This document shows positions 19,888 to 29,035 of a DNA stretch of 64,000 nt, piece after piece. Where the stretch lies: contig NZ_NMQT01000055.1 of NCBI RefSeq assembly GCF_002234405.1, forward strand, positions 58,881 to 122,880. The letters are read 5' to 3'. This DNA is from Amycolatopsis thailandensis (GTDB lineage Bacteria > Actinomycetota > Actinomycetes > Mycobacteriales > Pseudonocardiaceae). Under the pieces are notes generated by a model. That model did no database searches, had not been told where the DNA came from, and saw only the letters and a program-made list of their open reading frames with translations. Within the stretch, counting starts at the first letter, position 1; the number at the start of each line of letters is the position of its first letter. A program made the position numbers and the translations under genes.

Positions 19888-21267
19888 TCAGGGCCAGGGG
19901 CGCGGAGTGGGGCGAAGGGTTTCGTAGGCGGCAGCGGCGCGAAGGACGTCGAGGTCGGCGAAGCGGCGGCCGCTGATTTGCAGGCCGATGGGCTGGTCGT
20001 CGCTGGTGTGGCCGCAATTGATCGAGACCGCGGGCTGGCCGGACATGTTGTACGGCAAGGTGAACGCGATGTGCTCGAACGGGCGGCGCGGGTCGTTGGT
20101 CGGCGAGGGCCAGTCGGCGGGTGGGGCCGAGACCGGGCAGGTCGGCGACAGGACGACGTCGAAGCGTTCGGTCTCGCGCAGGGTCGCGACGGCGATGGCG
20201 TCGATCTGCGCGAAGCCGCGATAGGCGTCGACACCGCTGACGTCGGCGCCACCGGCGGCCCAGTCGGCGATGTACGGCAGGACTTTCGCGCGGCGGTCTT
20301 CGGGCAGGGCCGACAGGTCCGACCAGGCGCGGACGCGCCAGAAGGTGTCGAGCCCGTCGAGCATTTCGCGGCGCAGGAACGGCGAAACCGGCTCGACGAC
20401 GGCGCCCGCGGTCTCGAACACCCGCGCGGCCTCGGTGACCGCGGCGATCGTCTCGGGCAGCACCGGGAGTCCGACGCCTGGGTTCAGGTGCAGCCCGACC
20501 CGCAAGCCTTTGACCTCACCGGACAACGAAGTCCAGTCGAGTGACGAAGGCGGCAGCGAAAGGTGATCGCGACCGTCCACACCGGACAGGACGCTCATCA
20601 GCAGGGCGGTGTCGGCGACGGTCCGCGTCATCGGCCCGGCGACGCGGCCGAGGAACGGCGGATCCACCGGCACCCGGCCGAAACTCGGCTTCAGCCCGAC
20701 CAGTCCGCACCAGCCCGCGGGCAGCCGGATCGAGCCGCCGATGTCGGTGCCGACGTGCAGCGGGCCGTAGCCGGCGGCGGCCGCCGAGCCCGCACCCGCG
20801 CTGGAGCCGCCAGGCGTGCGGGCGGTGTCCCACGGATTCCGTGAGGCGGTGTGGAAACTCGACAGCCCGGACGTCAGCATCCCGTAGTCCGGCATGGTCG
20901 TCTTGCCAAGCAGGACCCCGCCGGACTCGCGCACGCGAGCGGCGGCGGGCGCGTCGGCCGAGGCCGGTTCCAGCGAAGAAGCGGCTGTGCCGAGCGGGAC
21001 CGGCGTGCCGCGGGTCGCGATGTTCTCCTTGAGCGTCAAGGGAACGCCATCGATCGGGCCGAGCGGTTCCCCGGCGTGCCAACGGCTTTCAGACGCCTTC
21101 GCGTCTTCGCGCGCGCCGCTAGGATCGTACGCGTAGAGCGCGTGCAGTTCGGGTTCGCGCGCCTCGACCCGGGCGAGGACCGCTTCGGTGACCTCGACCG
21201 GCGACAACGTCCCGGCGCGGTACTGAGCGACCAGTTCGACAGCGGTCAGATCGGGCAACTCCGGCAC
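19888..21267 (-). CDS. Amidase (amidase-signature family)
   Basis: A 459-residue hydrolase of the amidase-signature family. LTLKENIATRG carries the catalytic Lys, TPGGSSAGAG the cis-Ser region, and GTDIGGSIRLPAGWCG the nucleophile Ser with its helix. It hydrolyses a carboxamide to acid and ammonia; the substrate is not evident. There is no signal peptide. The start is a GTG, 10 bp after the SDR stop, so it is the last gene of the long leftward operon with importer, aldehyde dehydrogenase and SDR. That context suggests processing of an imported amide- or amine-containing compound. Confidence 0.9.
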   Translation of the reverse strand: MPELPDLTAVELVAQYRAGTLSPVEVTEAVLARVEAREPELHALYAYDPSGAREDAKASESRWHAGEPLGPIDGVPLTLKENIATRGTPVPLGTAASSLEPASADAPAAARVRESGGVLLGKTTMPDYGMLTSGLSSFHTASRNPWDTARTPGGSSAGAGSAAAAGYGPLHVGTDIGGSIRLPAGWCGLVGLKPSFGRVPVDPPFLGRVAGPMTRTVADTALLMSVLSGVDGRDHLSLPPSSLDWTSLSGEVKGLRVGLHLNPGVGLPVLPETIAAVTEAARVFETAGAVVEPVSPFLRREMLDGLDTFWRVRAWSDLSALPEDRRAKVLPYIADWAAGGADVSGVDAYRGFAQIDAIAVATLRETERFDVVLSPTCPVSAPPADWPSPTNDPRRPFEHIAFTLPYNMSGQPAVSINCGHTSDDQPIGLQISGRRFADLDVLRAAAAYETLRPTPRPWP

Positions 21268-21277
21268 GGCGGGCTCC

Positions 21278-22036
21278 TTACGTCGCGGGTGGTTCGAAGC
21301 GGCCGTCGACCGCGGTCCAGCCGCCGTCCACCGCCAGCACGGAGCCGGTCACGAACGACGAGGCGTCCGAGGCCAGGTAGACGACGGCGCCGGCGAGTTC
21401 GTCCGGGCGCGCCCATCGGCCGAGCGCTCCCTTGGTCGCGTAGGCGTCGTACCAGTCCGGATTCGCTTTGATCTGCGCTGTCAGCGGGGTCTCGACGACG
21501 CCGGGCGCGATCGCGTTGACGCGCACCCCGGCCGGGCCGAACTCCGCCGCGGCCGTGCGGAACAGTTGCACCAGCCCGGCTTTCGTCGCCGCGTACGGAC
21601 CTTGTCCCGGCTCGACGGTGGTGCCGCGGATCGACGAGAACCCGACGATGCTCCCCCGCCCGCGCTCGACCATCCCGGCGCCGAACGCGCGGACGACCTC
21701 GAACGTCGCGCCGAGGTTCAGCGCGATCACCCGATCGAATTCCTCGCGCGAGTACTCCAGCAGCCGTTTGCGCACGTTGGTCGCGGCGGTCAGCACCACC
21801 ACGTCGATCTCGCCGAGTTCGGCGGCGGCTTTCGCGGCGGCACCGGAGGCGAGCAGGTCGATCTCGTACGCCTCTCCGGCGCCGGTCGCCTTGGCCGCGG
21901 CGACGTCGCGGTCCGCGACGATCACTTCGGCGCCGTGCGCGGCCAGGGCTTTCGCCGATTCGCGGCCGATCCCGCTGCCGCCGCCGAGGACGACGGCCCG
22001 CTTGCCGTCCAGCCGGAACAGGTTCTCGTAGCTCAC
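21278..22036 (-). CDS. Short-chain dehydrogenase/reductase
   Basis: A 252-residue classical SDR. GGGSGIGRES is the coenzyme loop (TGxxxGIG form). GFSSIRG holds the catalytic Ser, YAATKAG is the YxxxK, and VRVNAIAPGVVETPL and the C-terminal VTGSVLAVDGGW are standard. It oxidises an alcohol or reduces a ketone with NAD(P). The GTG start at 22036 overlaps the ALDH stop (GTGA). Lying between ALDH and amidase, it likely handles an intermediate of the same catabolic route. Confidence 0.9.
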   Translation of the reverse strand: MSYENLFRLDGKRAVVLGGGSGIGRESAKALAAHGAEVIVADRDVAAAKATGAGEAYEIDLLASGAAAKAAAELGEIDVVVLTAATNVRKRLLEYSREEFDRVIALNLGATFEVVRAFGAGMVERGRGSIVGFSSIRGTTVEPGQGPYAATKAGLVQLFRTAAAEFGPAGVRVNAIAPGVVETPLTAQIKANPDWYDAYATKGALGRWARPDELAGAVVYLASDASSFVTGSVLAVDGGWTAVDGRFEPPAT

Positions 22037-23454
22037 GGTCGCAGCACCGCCATCCTCGTCACGGTCAGTTCTTCGACCGCGAATCGCGGCCCTTCCCGCC
22101 CGATCCCGGAGTCCTTCACGCCGCCGTACGGCATGGTGTCGGACCGGAAACCGGGCACCTCGTTGACCACCACGCCACCGACCTCCAGCTCGTCGAGCGC
22201 GCGGAACGCCGTCTTCAAGGAGGCGCTGAACACCGAAGCGTGCAGGCCGTAGCGCGAGGCGTTGACCGCGTCGAACGCTTCGTCCACAGAGGACACGCGG
22301 CGGACGCAGACGACGGGACCGAAGATCTCCTCGTCCCAGCAGTCGAGGCCGTCGGGCACGTCGAGCAGCACCGTCGGCCGGATGACTCTGCCGTCGACAC
22401 CACCGCCGACCAGCCGCGCACCGGCCGATGTCGCTTTGTCGACCCACTCCTGAACGCGCTTGGTCGACCCGGGGTCGATCAGCGCCGAGACCCGCGTCTT
22501 CTCGTCTCGCGGATCACCGGTGACGACCTCACCGAGCCGCGCGAGCACCCGTTCGGTGAATTCCTCGGCGACGGCGTCGACGACCAGTACGCGCTGCACC
22601 GAAATGCAGGCCTGCCCGGACGCGTAGAACCCGCCGCGCAGGACGGCGTCCGCGGCCGTGTCGAGATCCGCGTCCTCCGCGACCACCAAAGCGGCGTTGG
22701 AACCCAGCTCCAGCAACGTCTTCGTCGGCGCGGCGTCGCGCGCGATCCGGTGCCCGACCAGCGCGGATCCGGTGAACGACACCGCGCCGGCCCGCCGATC
22801 GGTGACCAGCGCCGAACCGACGGCCGCGTCCCCGGTGACCAGCTGGACCATCGCGGGCAGGTCGGTCAGCTCCCGGATCAAGTGCACCAGCCACAACGTC
22901 GCCAGCGGCGTCTGCGGCGCGGGTTTCACCACCACCGGGCAGCCGGCCGCGATGGCGGGCGCGATCTTGTGCGACGCCAGCAGCAGCGGATAGTTGAACC
23001 CGGCGATCCCGACCACGACGCCGATCGGCTTGCGCTTCCAGAACCCGACCAGCCCGTCACCGGACGGCAGCAGATCGAGCGGCACTGTCTCGCCGTGCAG
23101 TCGGGAGACCTCCTCGGCGGCGGCCTGCCAGGTGACGATCGTGCGGGCGACCTCGACCCGGCAATCGACCAGCGGCTTCCCGGTTTCGAGGACCAGGAGC
23201 TGCTCGAAGTCGGAGCGCCGGGCTTCCAAAGCGGCCGCGACGTCGTTCAAAAGCGAGCGGCGGACCCGGGACGGCAGGCCCGCGACCTGCTTGAACACCG
23301 CGACGGCCTCGTCGATCGCGCGCGTGGCCAGCTCCGGCGTCCCGACCGGCGCCCGGCCGATCTCGCTCCCGTCGTACGGGAACACGACCGGCACGGAGTC
23401 CACTGTGGACACCCAGCCGTCACCGATCGGCAGCCCTTCCGGATACTCAAGCAT
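22033..23454 (-). CDS. Aldehyde dehydrogenase family protein
   Basis: A 473-residue NAD(P)-dependent aldehyde dehydrogenase. KPAPQTPLATLW is the cofactor region. LELGSNAALVV carries the general-base Glu (usual form LELGGK). GQACISVQRVLV carries the nucleophilic Cys, and EIFGPVVCV is the late conserved strand. The ATG overlaps the preceding ABC ATPase gene by 8 nt. It probably converts an aldehyde released from the imported compound to the acid. The LELGS variation is seen in glyceraldehyde-3-phosphate or benzaldehyde-type ALDH groups, so the substrate stays open. Confidence 0.92.
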   Translation of the reverse strand: MLEYPEGLPIGDGWVSTVDSVPVVFPYDGSEIGRAPVGTPELATRAIDEAVAVFKQVAGLPSRVRRSLLNDVAAALEARRSDFEQLLVLETGKPLVDCRVEVARTIVTWQAAAEEVSRLHGETVPLDLLPSGDGLVGFWKRKPIGVVVGIAGFNYPLLLASHKIAPAIAAGCPVVVKPAPQTPLATLWLVHLIRELTDLPAMVQLVTGDAAVGSALVTDRRAGAVSFTGSALVGHRIARDAAPTKTLLELGSNAALVVAEDADLDTAADAVLRGGFYASGQACISVQRVLVVDAVAEEFTERVLARLGEVVTGDPRDEKTRVSALIDPGSTKRVQEWVDKATSAGARLVGGGVDGRVIRPTVLLDVPDGLDCWDEEIFGPVVCVRRVSSVDEAFDAVNASRYGLHASVFSASLKTAFRALDELEVGGVVVNEVPGFRSDTMPYGGVKDSGIGREGPRFAVEELTVTRMAVLRP

Positions 23455-24220
23455 CGTCGCCTCCGTTGCGAAGCCGCGCCAGCTCGGCCCGCAGATTCGG
23501 CGCGGCCGCCAGCAGCTCCCTGGTGTATTCGTGCTCCGGCGCGTCGTAGACCTGGTCGACGTCGCCCAGTTCGACGATCTCGCCGCGCCGCATCACCGCG
23601 ACCCGGTCGCAGACGTGCCGCACCACGCCAAGGTCGTGCGAGACGAAGATCAACGTCAGCGAGTACAGCTCGACCAGTGACGCGAGCAGGTCGAGGATCT
23701 GCTTCCGCACCGAGACGTCGAGCGCGCTCACCGGCTCGTCCGCGATGAGGACGCTCGGATTCGGCGCGAGCGCCCGCGCGATCGAGATGCGCTGCCGCTG
23801 TCCGCCGGAGAACTGATGCGGATACCGCCCCGCGGCGTCCGAGGGCAGGCCGACCGCGTTCAACAGCTCCGTGACCCGCGTGGGATCCCGGCGCCCCAAC
23901 GGCTCGGAGATGATGTCGCGCACCCGCATCCGCGGGTCGAGCGAGCCCATCGGATCCTGGAAGACGATCTGGAGTTCCGAACGCAGGAAGCCGAGTTTGC
24001 GCTCCGGCAGTGTGTCGACGCGTTTGCCCTGGAACGAGACACTGCCTGCCGTCGGCTTGTCCAGCGCGGCCAGCAATCTGACCAATGTGGACTTCCCCGA
24101 ACCCGACTCGCCGACGATCCCGAAGCGCTGACCCGCTTCGACGTCGAACGAGACGCCGCGCAAGGCGTGCACATCGCGGCGGGTGTAGCGGCGTTCGAGG
24201 TCCCGTACGGAGATCATCAT
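23447..24220 (-). CDS. Peptide/nickel-type ABC transporter ATPase, DppF/OppF-like
   Basis: A 257-residue ATPase: Walker A GESGSGKST, Q-loop IVFQDPMGSLDPR, signature FSGGQRQRISIARAL, Walker B VLIADEPVSALDV, and His switch FVSHDLG. The start chosen is the first of two ATGs (24220), which overlaps the DppD-like stop as ATGA; frame further upstream is spurious. The C-terminal oligopeptide-transporter tail (HEYTRELLAAAPN) is present. It energises the importer with its DppD-like partner. Confidence 0.92.
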   Translation of the reverse strand: MMISVRDLERRYTRRDVHALRGVSFDVEAGQRFGIVGESGSGKSTLVRLLAALDKPTAGSVSFQGKRVDTLPERKLGFLRSELQIVFQDPMGSLDPRMRVRDIISEPLGRRDPTRVTELLNAVGLPSDAAGRYPHQFSGGQRQRISIARALAPNPSVLIADEPVSALDVSVRKQILDLLASLVELYSLTLIFVSHDLGVVRHVCDRVAVMRRGEIVELGDVDQVYDAPEHEYTRELLAAAPNLRAELARLRNGGDDA

Positions 24221-24957
24221 CGGCCCGCCTCCAGATCCGAAGCGGCCAGCAGTTTCTTGGTGTACTCGTGCTGTGGCGCGGTGAGCACGTCGCGGGTGGT
24301 GCCGGCTTCGACGATCTCGCCGTCCAGCATCACCAGCACCCGCTCGCACACCGACGCCACGACGGCGAGGTCGTGCGTGATGAACAGCAGCGCGCTCTCC
24401 CGCTCGCGGACGCCGTCGAGGATCAGTTCCAGGATCTGCGCCTGCACGGTGACGTCGAGCGCCGTCGTGGGCTCGTCGCAGATCAGCAGCTTCGGGTCGT
24501 TGGCCAGCGCGATCGCGAGGACGACGCGCTGCCGCTGCCCGCCGGAGAGCTGATGCGGATACGCCCGGGAAGTCCCGGGTAGTCCCACGGAATCCAGCAA
24601 CGCCTCGGCGCGCTGATTCCCCCCGTTGCGATGGATCCGCATCGGCTCGGCCACCTGCGCGCCGACGCGCATCGCCGGGTTCAGCGCGGTCATCGGCTCC
24701 TGGAACACCATCGACAGGTCGTTGCCGCGCAGCCGCGACAGTTCTTTCTCTGGAGCGCCGAGCAGTTCGCGACCGTCGAGTTTCACCGAGCCGGACGCGG
24801 CGAGCTCTTCGGGCAACAGCCCCATGATCGACAACGCCGTCAGCGATTTCCCGGACCCCGACTCGCCGATCAGCCCGACTCGCTCACCACGGGCGACGTC
24901 GAACGAGACGCCGCGGACCAGGTCGCCGATCCCGAGATCGTGGACTTCGAGGGTCAT
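24217..24957 (-). CDS. Peptide/nickel-type ABC transporter ATPase, DppD/OppD-like
   Basis: A 246-residue ATPase: Walker A GESGSGKSLT, Q-loop MVFQEPMTALNP, signature LSGGQRQRVVLAIAL, Walker B LLICDEPTTALDV, and switch FITHDLAVV. It ends with HEYTKKLLAASDL, shorter than typical OppD, so the long C-terminal extension is reduced. Gene overlaps: ATGA with DppF downstream and 4 nt with the permease upstream. It is half of the importer motor. Confidence 0.92.
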   Translation of the reverse strand: MTLEVHDLGIGDLVRGVSFDVARGERVGLIGESGSGKSLTALSIMGLLPEELAASGSVKLDGRELLGAPEKELSRLRGNDLSMVFQEPMTALNPAMRVGAQVAEPMRIHRNGGNQRAEALLDSVGLPGTSRAYPHQLSGGQRQRVVLAIALANDPKLLICDEPTTALDVTVQAQILELILDGVRERESALLFITHDLAVVASVCERVLVMLDGEIVEAGTTRDVLTAPQHEYTKKLLAASDLEAGR

Positions 24958-25766
24958 AGCCGCGCCGCCAATCGCGGGTCGAGACGATCGCGAAGGCCGT
25001 CACCGAGCAGGTTGAAACCGAGGACCGCGATGGCGATCGCGACGCCGGGCACGAGCGCGAGCCGCGGGTGCAGGGTCAGGAACACCTGGGATTCCTGGAG
25101 CATCCGGCCCCACGAAGGCGTCGGCGGCCGCGTGCCGAAGCCGAGGAACGACAACGCCGCTTCCGCGAGCACGGCGATCGCGAACGACACGGACGCCTGC
25201 ACGATCAGCAGCCCGGAGATGTTCGGCAGCACGTGCCGCGCCGCGATGTTCAGCCGCGACCGGCCCGCCGACCGCGCGGCCAGCACGAACTCGCTGCTCA
25301 TCACCTGCAGCGTCCCCGAACGCGCGATCCGCGCGAACGACGGGATGGTCGCGATGCCGATCGCCACCATCGCGGTCAGCGTGTCGGCCCCGAACACCGC
25401 GCCGAACATGATCGCCAGCAGCAGCGCGGGGAACGCGAGGACGAGATCGTTGACGCGCATGACGAATTCGCCGAGCCACCGCGACGACATCCCGGCGAGG
25501 ATGCCCAGCGGCGTCCCGATCAGCGCGGCGATGCCGACCGCGACCACGCCGACGTACAGCGTCGTCCGCGCGCCGACCATGATCTGGCTGAGCACGTCGC
25601 GGCCGAAGCTGTCGGTGCCGAGCGGGTTCGAGCCGCTGAACTCGTGCAACCGGTTCGGCGCGTCGACCTTCACCGGATCGAACGGCGTCCACACGAACGA
25701 AAGCAGTGCGGCGAGCACGATCAGCGCGACCAGGACACCGCCGATCACGAGATTGCGGTTACGCAT
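24954..25766 (-). CDS. Peptide-type ABC transporter permease, DppC-like
   Basis: A 270-residue inner-membrane permease. One N-terminal membrane helix is followed by the SNPLGTDSFGRDVLSQIMVG motif characteristic of DppC/OppC. The BPD_transp_1 region has the EAA-type loop (AARSAGRSRLNIAARHVLPN). The ATG at 25766 overlaps the DppB stop by one base (TGATG). It pairs with the DppB-like permease to form the channel. Confidence 0.92.
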   Translation of the reverse strand: MRNRNLVIGGVLVALIVLAALLSFVWTPFDPVKVDAPNRLHEFSGSNPLGTDSFGRDVLSQIMVGARTTLYVGVVAVGIAALIGTPLGILAGMSSRWLGEFVMRVNDLVLAFPALLLAIMFGAVFGADTLTAMVAIGIATIPSFARIARSGTLQVMSSEFVLAARSAGRSRLNIAARHVLPNISGLLIVQASVSFAIAVLAEAALSFLGFGTRPPTPSWGRMLQESQVFLTLHPRLALVPGVAIAIAVLGFNLLGDGLRDRLDPRLAARL

Positions 25767-26710
25767 CAGGAACCCCGCAATCTCGGGTCGAGCACCGTGT
25801 ACAGGACGTCGACCACGAAGTTCACCAGCAGCACGCCGACCACCAAGACCAGCACGATCCCCTGCACGGACAACAGATCCCGCGACGCCACCGAGTCGAG
25901 CAGCATGCTGCCCAGCCCCGGCAGTACGAACACGCGCTCGACGACGACGGCGCCGATCAGCAGCGTCGACAGTTGCAGACCCAGCACCGTCACCACCGGT
26001 ACGGCGGCATTGCGCAGGCCGTGCCGGAACAGCGCCTGGAACGGGCGGAGTCCCTTGGAGCGCGCGGTGCGCAGGTAGTCCTGTCCGAGCGTGTCGAGCA
26101 CAGCGGACCTCACATAGCGCGTGAGCACCGCGCCCTGCACGAGCCCCAGCGACAAGGCGGGCAGGACGAGACCGCGGAGGAATTCGCCGGGGTCCTGCAC
26201 CGGCGGCGTCCAGCCACCGGAGGGCAGCCAGCGCAGCTGCACCGCGAAGATCTGCACCAAGATGATGCCGGCGAGGAAAGCGGGGATGGCGACGCCGAGC
26301 TGCGACAGCCCGGAAACCGCTGCGCCGTCGGCCTTCCGGTGCCGCACCGCGGCGAACGTGCCCGCCGGGACGGCGATCAGCAACGCCACCAGCATCCCGG
26401 CCCCGACCAGCCACAACGTGACGCCGAGCCGGTCGGTCAGCGCCGGTCCGATCTCCTCGCGGGTGACGTACGAGCGGCCGAAGTCGCCGTGCAGGACACC
26501 GCCGATCCAGTCGAAGTACTGCGTCACCAGCGGCCTGTCGATGCCGAATTCGGCGCGGGTCTTCGCGACCAGCTCCGGCGTCGCGTTGACGCCGAGCGCG
26601 ACCTGCGCCGGATCGCCCGGCAGCACGGCCATGAACAGGAACACCACGATGGACGCGACCAGCACACTGGCCACGAGGATCGCCACCCGGCGCACGACCT
26701 TGACCGTCAT
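25766..26710 (-). CDS. Peptide-type ABC transporter permease, DppB-like
   Basis: A 314-residue permease with about six membrane helices. FLFMAVLPGDPAQVALG near the N terminus and the EAA loop YLRTARSKGLRPFQALFRHG are typical of DppB. GLGSMLLDSVASRDLLSVQG is the standard C-terminal region. The ATG at 26710 overlaps the binding-protein stop as ATGA. It forms the translocation pathway with the DppC-like subunit. Confidence 0.92.
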   Translation of the reverse strand: MTVKVVRRVAILVASVLVASIVVFLFMAVLPGDPAQVALGVNATPELVAKTRAEFGIDRPLVTQYFDWIGGVLHGDFGRSYVTREEIGPALTDRLGVTLWLVGAGMLVALLIAVPAGTFAAVRHRKADGAAVSGLSQLGVAIPAFLAGIILVQIFAVQLRWLPSGGWTPPVQDPGEFLRGLVLPALSLGLVQGAVLTRYVRSAVLDTLGQDYLRTARSKGLRPFQALFRHGLRNAAVPVVTVLGLQLSTLLIGAVVVERVFVLPGLGSMLLDSVASRDLLSVQGIVLVLVVGVLLVNFVVDVLYTVLDPRLRGS

Positions 26711-28212
26711 CGCGGCGCCAATCCCGTGAGATCGAAGGACTCGCTGACCTGGTTGCGGACGAACCCGGTCACCTTGTTCTTCGCCACGATCACGTTGGGG
26801 AACAGGAAGAGCCAGTCCGCGGCCGCGTCCTCGGACAGCCGCCGCGCGACGTGCCGCATCGCGTCGATCTGCTCCTGGGGCGTTCCGGCGTCGGCCTTCG
26901 CCAGCTCCTGCTGGACGTCCTTGCCGTCGTAACCCCAGTAGTACTTGGGCTTGCCGAAGGTGACGATGTCGCGTGCCTCGACGTGCTGGATGATCGAGAG
27001 GTCGTAGTCGTGGTCGGTGAAGACCTGCTTGAGCCACACCGCCGGGAAGTCCAGCGGCTCGGTCGTCACCGTGACCCCGACGTCCGCCAGCTGCGACGCC
27101 ACCACCTGCGCGGCCGAAACGGCGTACGGCAGGTTCGGGATCCGAAGCCGCAGCGAGGGAGTAGCTCGCCCTGACTGAAACAGTCCTGCCTCGGCGAGCA
27201 GCGCTTTCGCCTTCGCCGGATCGAACGAGTACGCGTTCGAGAGGTCTTCGTACCAGGGATCCGTCGGCGGGACCATGCTGCCGATGAGCGTGCCGCGACC
27301 GGCCCAGGCCGTGTCCAGCAACGCCTTCCGGTCGATCGCGTACGACAGCGCGCGGCGGACGCGGACGTCGTTCAGCGGCGGGCGGGCGTTGTTGAACGCG
27401 AGCGTGACCTCGCTGTTCGTCGTGCCTTCGACGACGGTGAACCGGTCGTCGCTCTGGAACTGCGGGATCGAATCCGGCACGGTGATCGCGGAGATGACGT
27501 CGATCCCGTTGCTGAGCAAGGCGTTGTTGAGCGCCGTCGGATCCTTGATGTACTTGAGGACCACGGTCGAGTACGCCGGTTCCGTGCCCCAGTAGCCGGG
27601 ATTCCGCTTGAGCACGATGGAATCGCCGCGCCGGCGCGAGGACACCGTGTACGGCCCGGTGCCGACCGGTTTGTTCGCCAGATCCGCGACGCCGGTCTGG
27701 CTGAACATGGCGCCGAGCCTGCTGGTGAGGCTGAACAGCCAGCCGTTGCTGGGTTTCGTGAGCACGACCCGCGCGTGATCCGGCGCGACGACGTCGACCC
27801 GGTCGACGACGTCCATTGTGGACTTGATCGACACGGTCCAGTCGGTTTTGACGCGCATCAGCGAGAACTTGACGTCCTCGGCGGTGAACGGCGCGCCGTC
27901 GGAGAACTTCGCGTTCTTCCGGAGCTTGAAGTCGTAGGTCTTGCCGTCTCCCGAAACCGTCCACGATTCGGCCAGCAGCGGCACGATCTTCGCGTCCGCG
28001 TCGAGTTTCACCAGGCCCTCGTAGACGTTGTAGAGCAGGGCCTGCGGGATGGCGGCGCCGTCGGTGCGGGTGAAGTCGAAATTCGCGGGTTCGGCGGTGT
28101 AGCCGATGGCGAGCGTGCCGGGATCCTTGGCGACCGTGGCGCTCGAACCGGCGGAGCAACCCGACGTCACCAGCAGCAACGCCACCGCGGCCGCGTGGAT
28201 CCGGGCTTTCAT
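26707..28212 (-). CDS. Peptide-type ABC transporter substrate-binding lipoprotein
   Basis: A 501-residue family 5 solute-binding protein. The signal peptide ends in LLLVTSGCSAG, a lipobox with Cys as the lipidated residue. The mature part has YNVYEGLVKLDAD, the KFSDGAPFTAEDVKFS motif and PVGTGPYTV, all typical of the family. It captures the substrate outside the membrane; family members bind peptides, opines, nickel complexes or sugars, so the ligand is uncertain. It is the first gene of the eight-gene operon (28212 down to 19888), with promoter and operator in the gap towards the GntR regulator. Confidence 0.9.
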   Translation of the reverse strand: MKARIHAAAVALLLVTSGCSAGSSATVAKDPGTLAIGYTAEPANFDFTRTDGAAIPQALLYNVYEGLVKLDADAKIVPLLAESWTVSGDGKTYDFKLRKNAKFSDGAPFTAEDVKFSLMRVKTDWTVSIKSTMDVVDRVDVVAPDHARVVLTKPSNGWLFSLTSRLGAMFSQTGVADLANKPVGTGPYTVSSRRRGDSIVLKRNPGYWGTEPAYSTVVLKYIKDPTALNNALLSNGIDVISAITVPDSIPQFQSDDRFTVVEGTTNSEVTLAFNNARPPLNDVRVRRALSYAIDRKALLDTAWAGRGTLIGSMVPPTDPWYEDLSNAYSFDPAKAKALLAEAGLFQSGRATPSLRLRIPNLPYAVSAAQVVASQLADVGVTVTTEPLDFPAVWLKQVFTDHDYDLSIIQHVEARDIVTFGKPKYYWGYDGKDVQQELAKADAGTPQEQIDAMRHVARRLSEDAAADWLFLFPNVIVAKNKVTGFVRNQVSESFDLTGLAPR

Positions 28213-28231
28213 CCTGCCCCCTGACCGGTAG

Positions 28232-28246
28232 ACTGGTCTGACCAGT
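28232..28246. promoter_or_regulatory. FadR/GntR-type operator
   Basis: ACTGGTCTGACCAGT is palindromic apart from its centre and contains TGGT-N3-ACCA (28234-28244), the known FadR-subfamily recognition pattern. It sits in the 60-bp gap between the binding-protein gene and the GntR gene, so it can control both directions. Confidence 0.75.
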
Positions 28247-28272
28247 AAACCAGACGAGACGGCAGGGTCAAG

Positions 28273-29016
28273 ATGGAATTCGAGCCGGTCGCCCCTGTCC
28301 GCGCGTACCAGCGCGTCGTCGAACAGATCGAGGAAGCCGTGTTCAGCGGCCGGATCAAACCCGGCGACCGGCTGCCGAGCGAACGCGAGCTGATGGTCCA
28401 GTTCGACGTCGGCCGCTCGACCGTGCGGGAAGCGCTGCGCGTGCTGCAAGCGGCGGAAATGATCCGCTCGCGGCCTGGCGACCCGCGCGGCCCCGAGGTC
28501 CTGGCCGCTTCACCCGCCGCGCTGCACCGGTCCATGCACCGGCTGGCGCGGGCCGAGAACCTCGGCCTGTCCGAACTCCTCCAGTTCCGCATGGTGCTCG
28601 ACGGTTCCGCACATCTGCTCGCCGCGCAGCTCAGGACCGAAGAGCATCTCGCCGAACTGGACGCGGCACTGGAGGCGATGCGCGCGGGTGTCTCGAAGGG
28701 ATTCGCGGAGTTCTCCCACGCGGACGTGGCGTTCCACGAGGCCATCGCCCGTGCGACGGGCAATCCGCTGCTGGTGATCAGCGGCGAGGTCGTCCGCGGC
28801 GTCGTCCTGGAACTCATCGAAGACAAACTGGAGCACGCCGACGACCGGACCGCGTTGATGTGCAACTGGCTCACGCATCACGAAGAGGTGCTGGGAGCGA
28901 TCCGGGACTCGGACGGCGAACGCGCGTCGCGGCTGGCCAAGCGGGCGCTCTACGACAACTACGCCGAGTACGTCCCCGTGGAACAGCGACGCCTGTTGCG
29001 GCCTCTGCTTGCTTGA
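28273..29016 (+). CDS. GntR-family (FadR subfamily) transcriptional regulator
   Basis: A 247-residue regulator. The N-terminal winged helix contains IKPGDRLPSERELMVQF and RSTVREALRVL. The all-helical C domain (FCD type) has FHEAIARATGNPLL and a histidine in NWLTHHEEVL; FCD domains use such residues to bind metal and a carboxylate ligand. It faces the ABC importer/ALDH/SDR/amidase operon across a TGGT-N3-ACCA operator, so it most likely represses the operon until an acid metabolite binds. The ATG at 28273 follows GGCAGGGTCAAG. Confidence 0.92.
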   Translation: MEFEPVAPVRAYQRVVEQIEEAVFSGRIKPGDRLPSERELMVQFDVGRSTVREALRVLQAAEMIRSRPGDPRGPEVLAASPAALHRSMHRLARAENLGLSELLQFRMVLDGSAHLLAAQLRTEEHLAELDAALEAMRAGVSKGFAEFSHADVAFHEAIARATGNPLLVISGEVVRGVVLELIEDKLEHADDRTALMCNWLTHHEEVLGAIRDSDGERASRLAKRALYDNYAEYVPVEQRRLLRPLLA

Positions 29017-29022
29017 GCCCCC

Positions 29023-29028
29023 TACACT
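29023..29028 (+). promoter_or_regulatory. -10 element for leaderless patatin mRNA
   Basis: TACACT fits TANNNT and ends 7 nt before the ATG at 29036. No ribosome site lies between, so the mRNA is probably leaderless and separate from the GntR transcript. Confidence 0.45.
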
Positions 29029-29035
29029 CGCTCAC

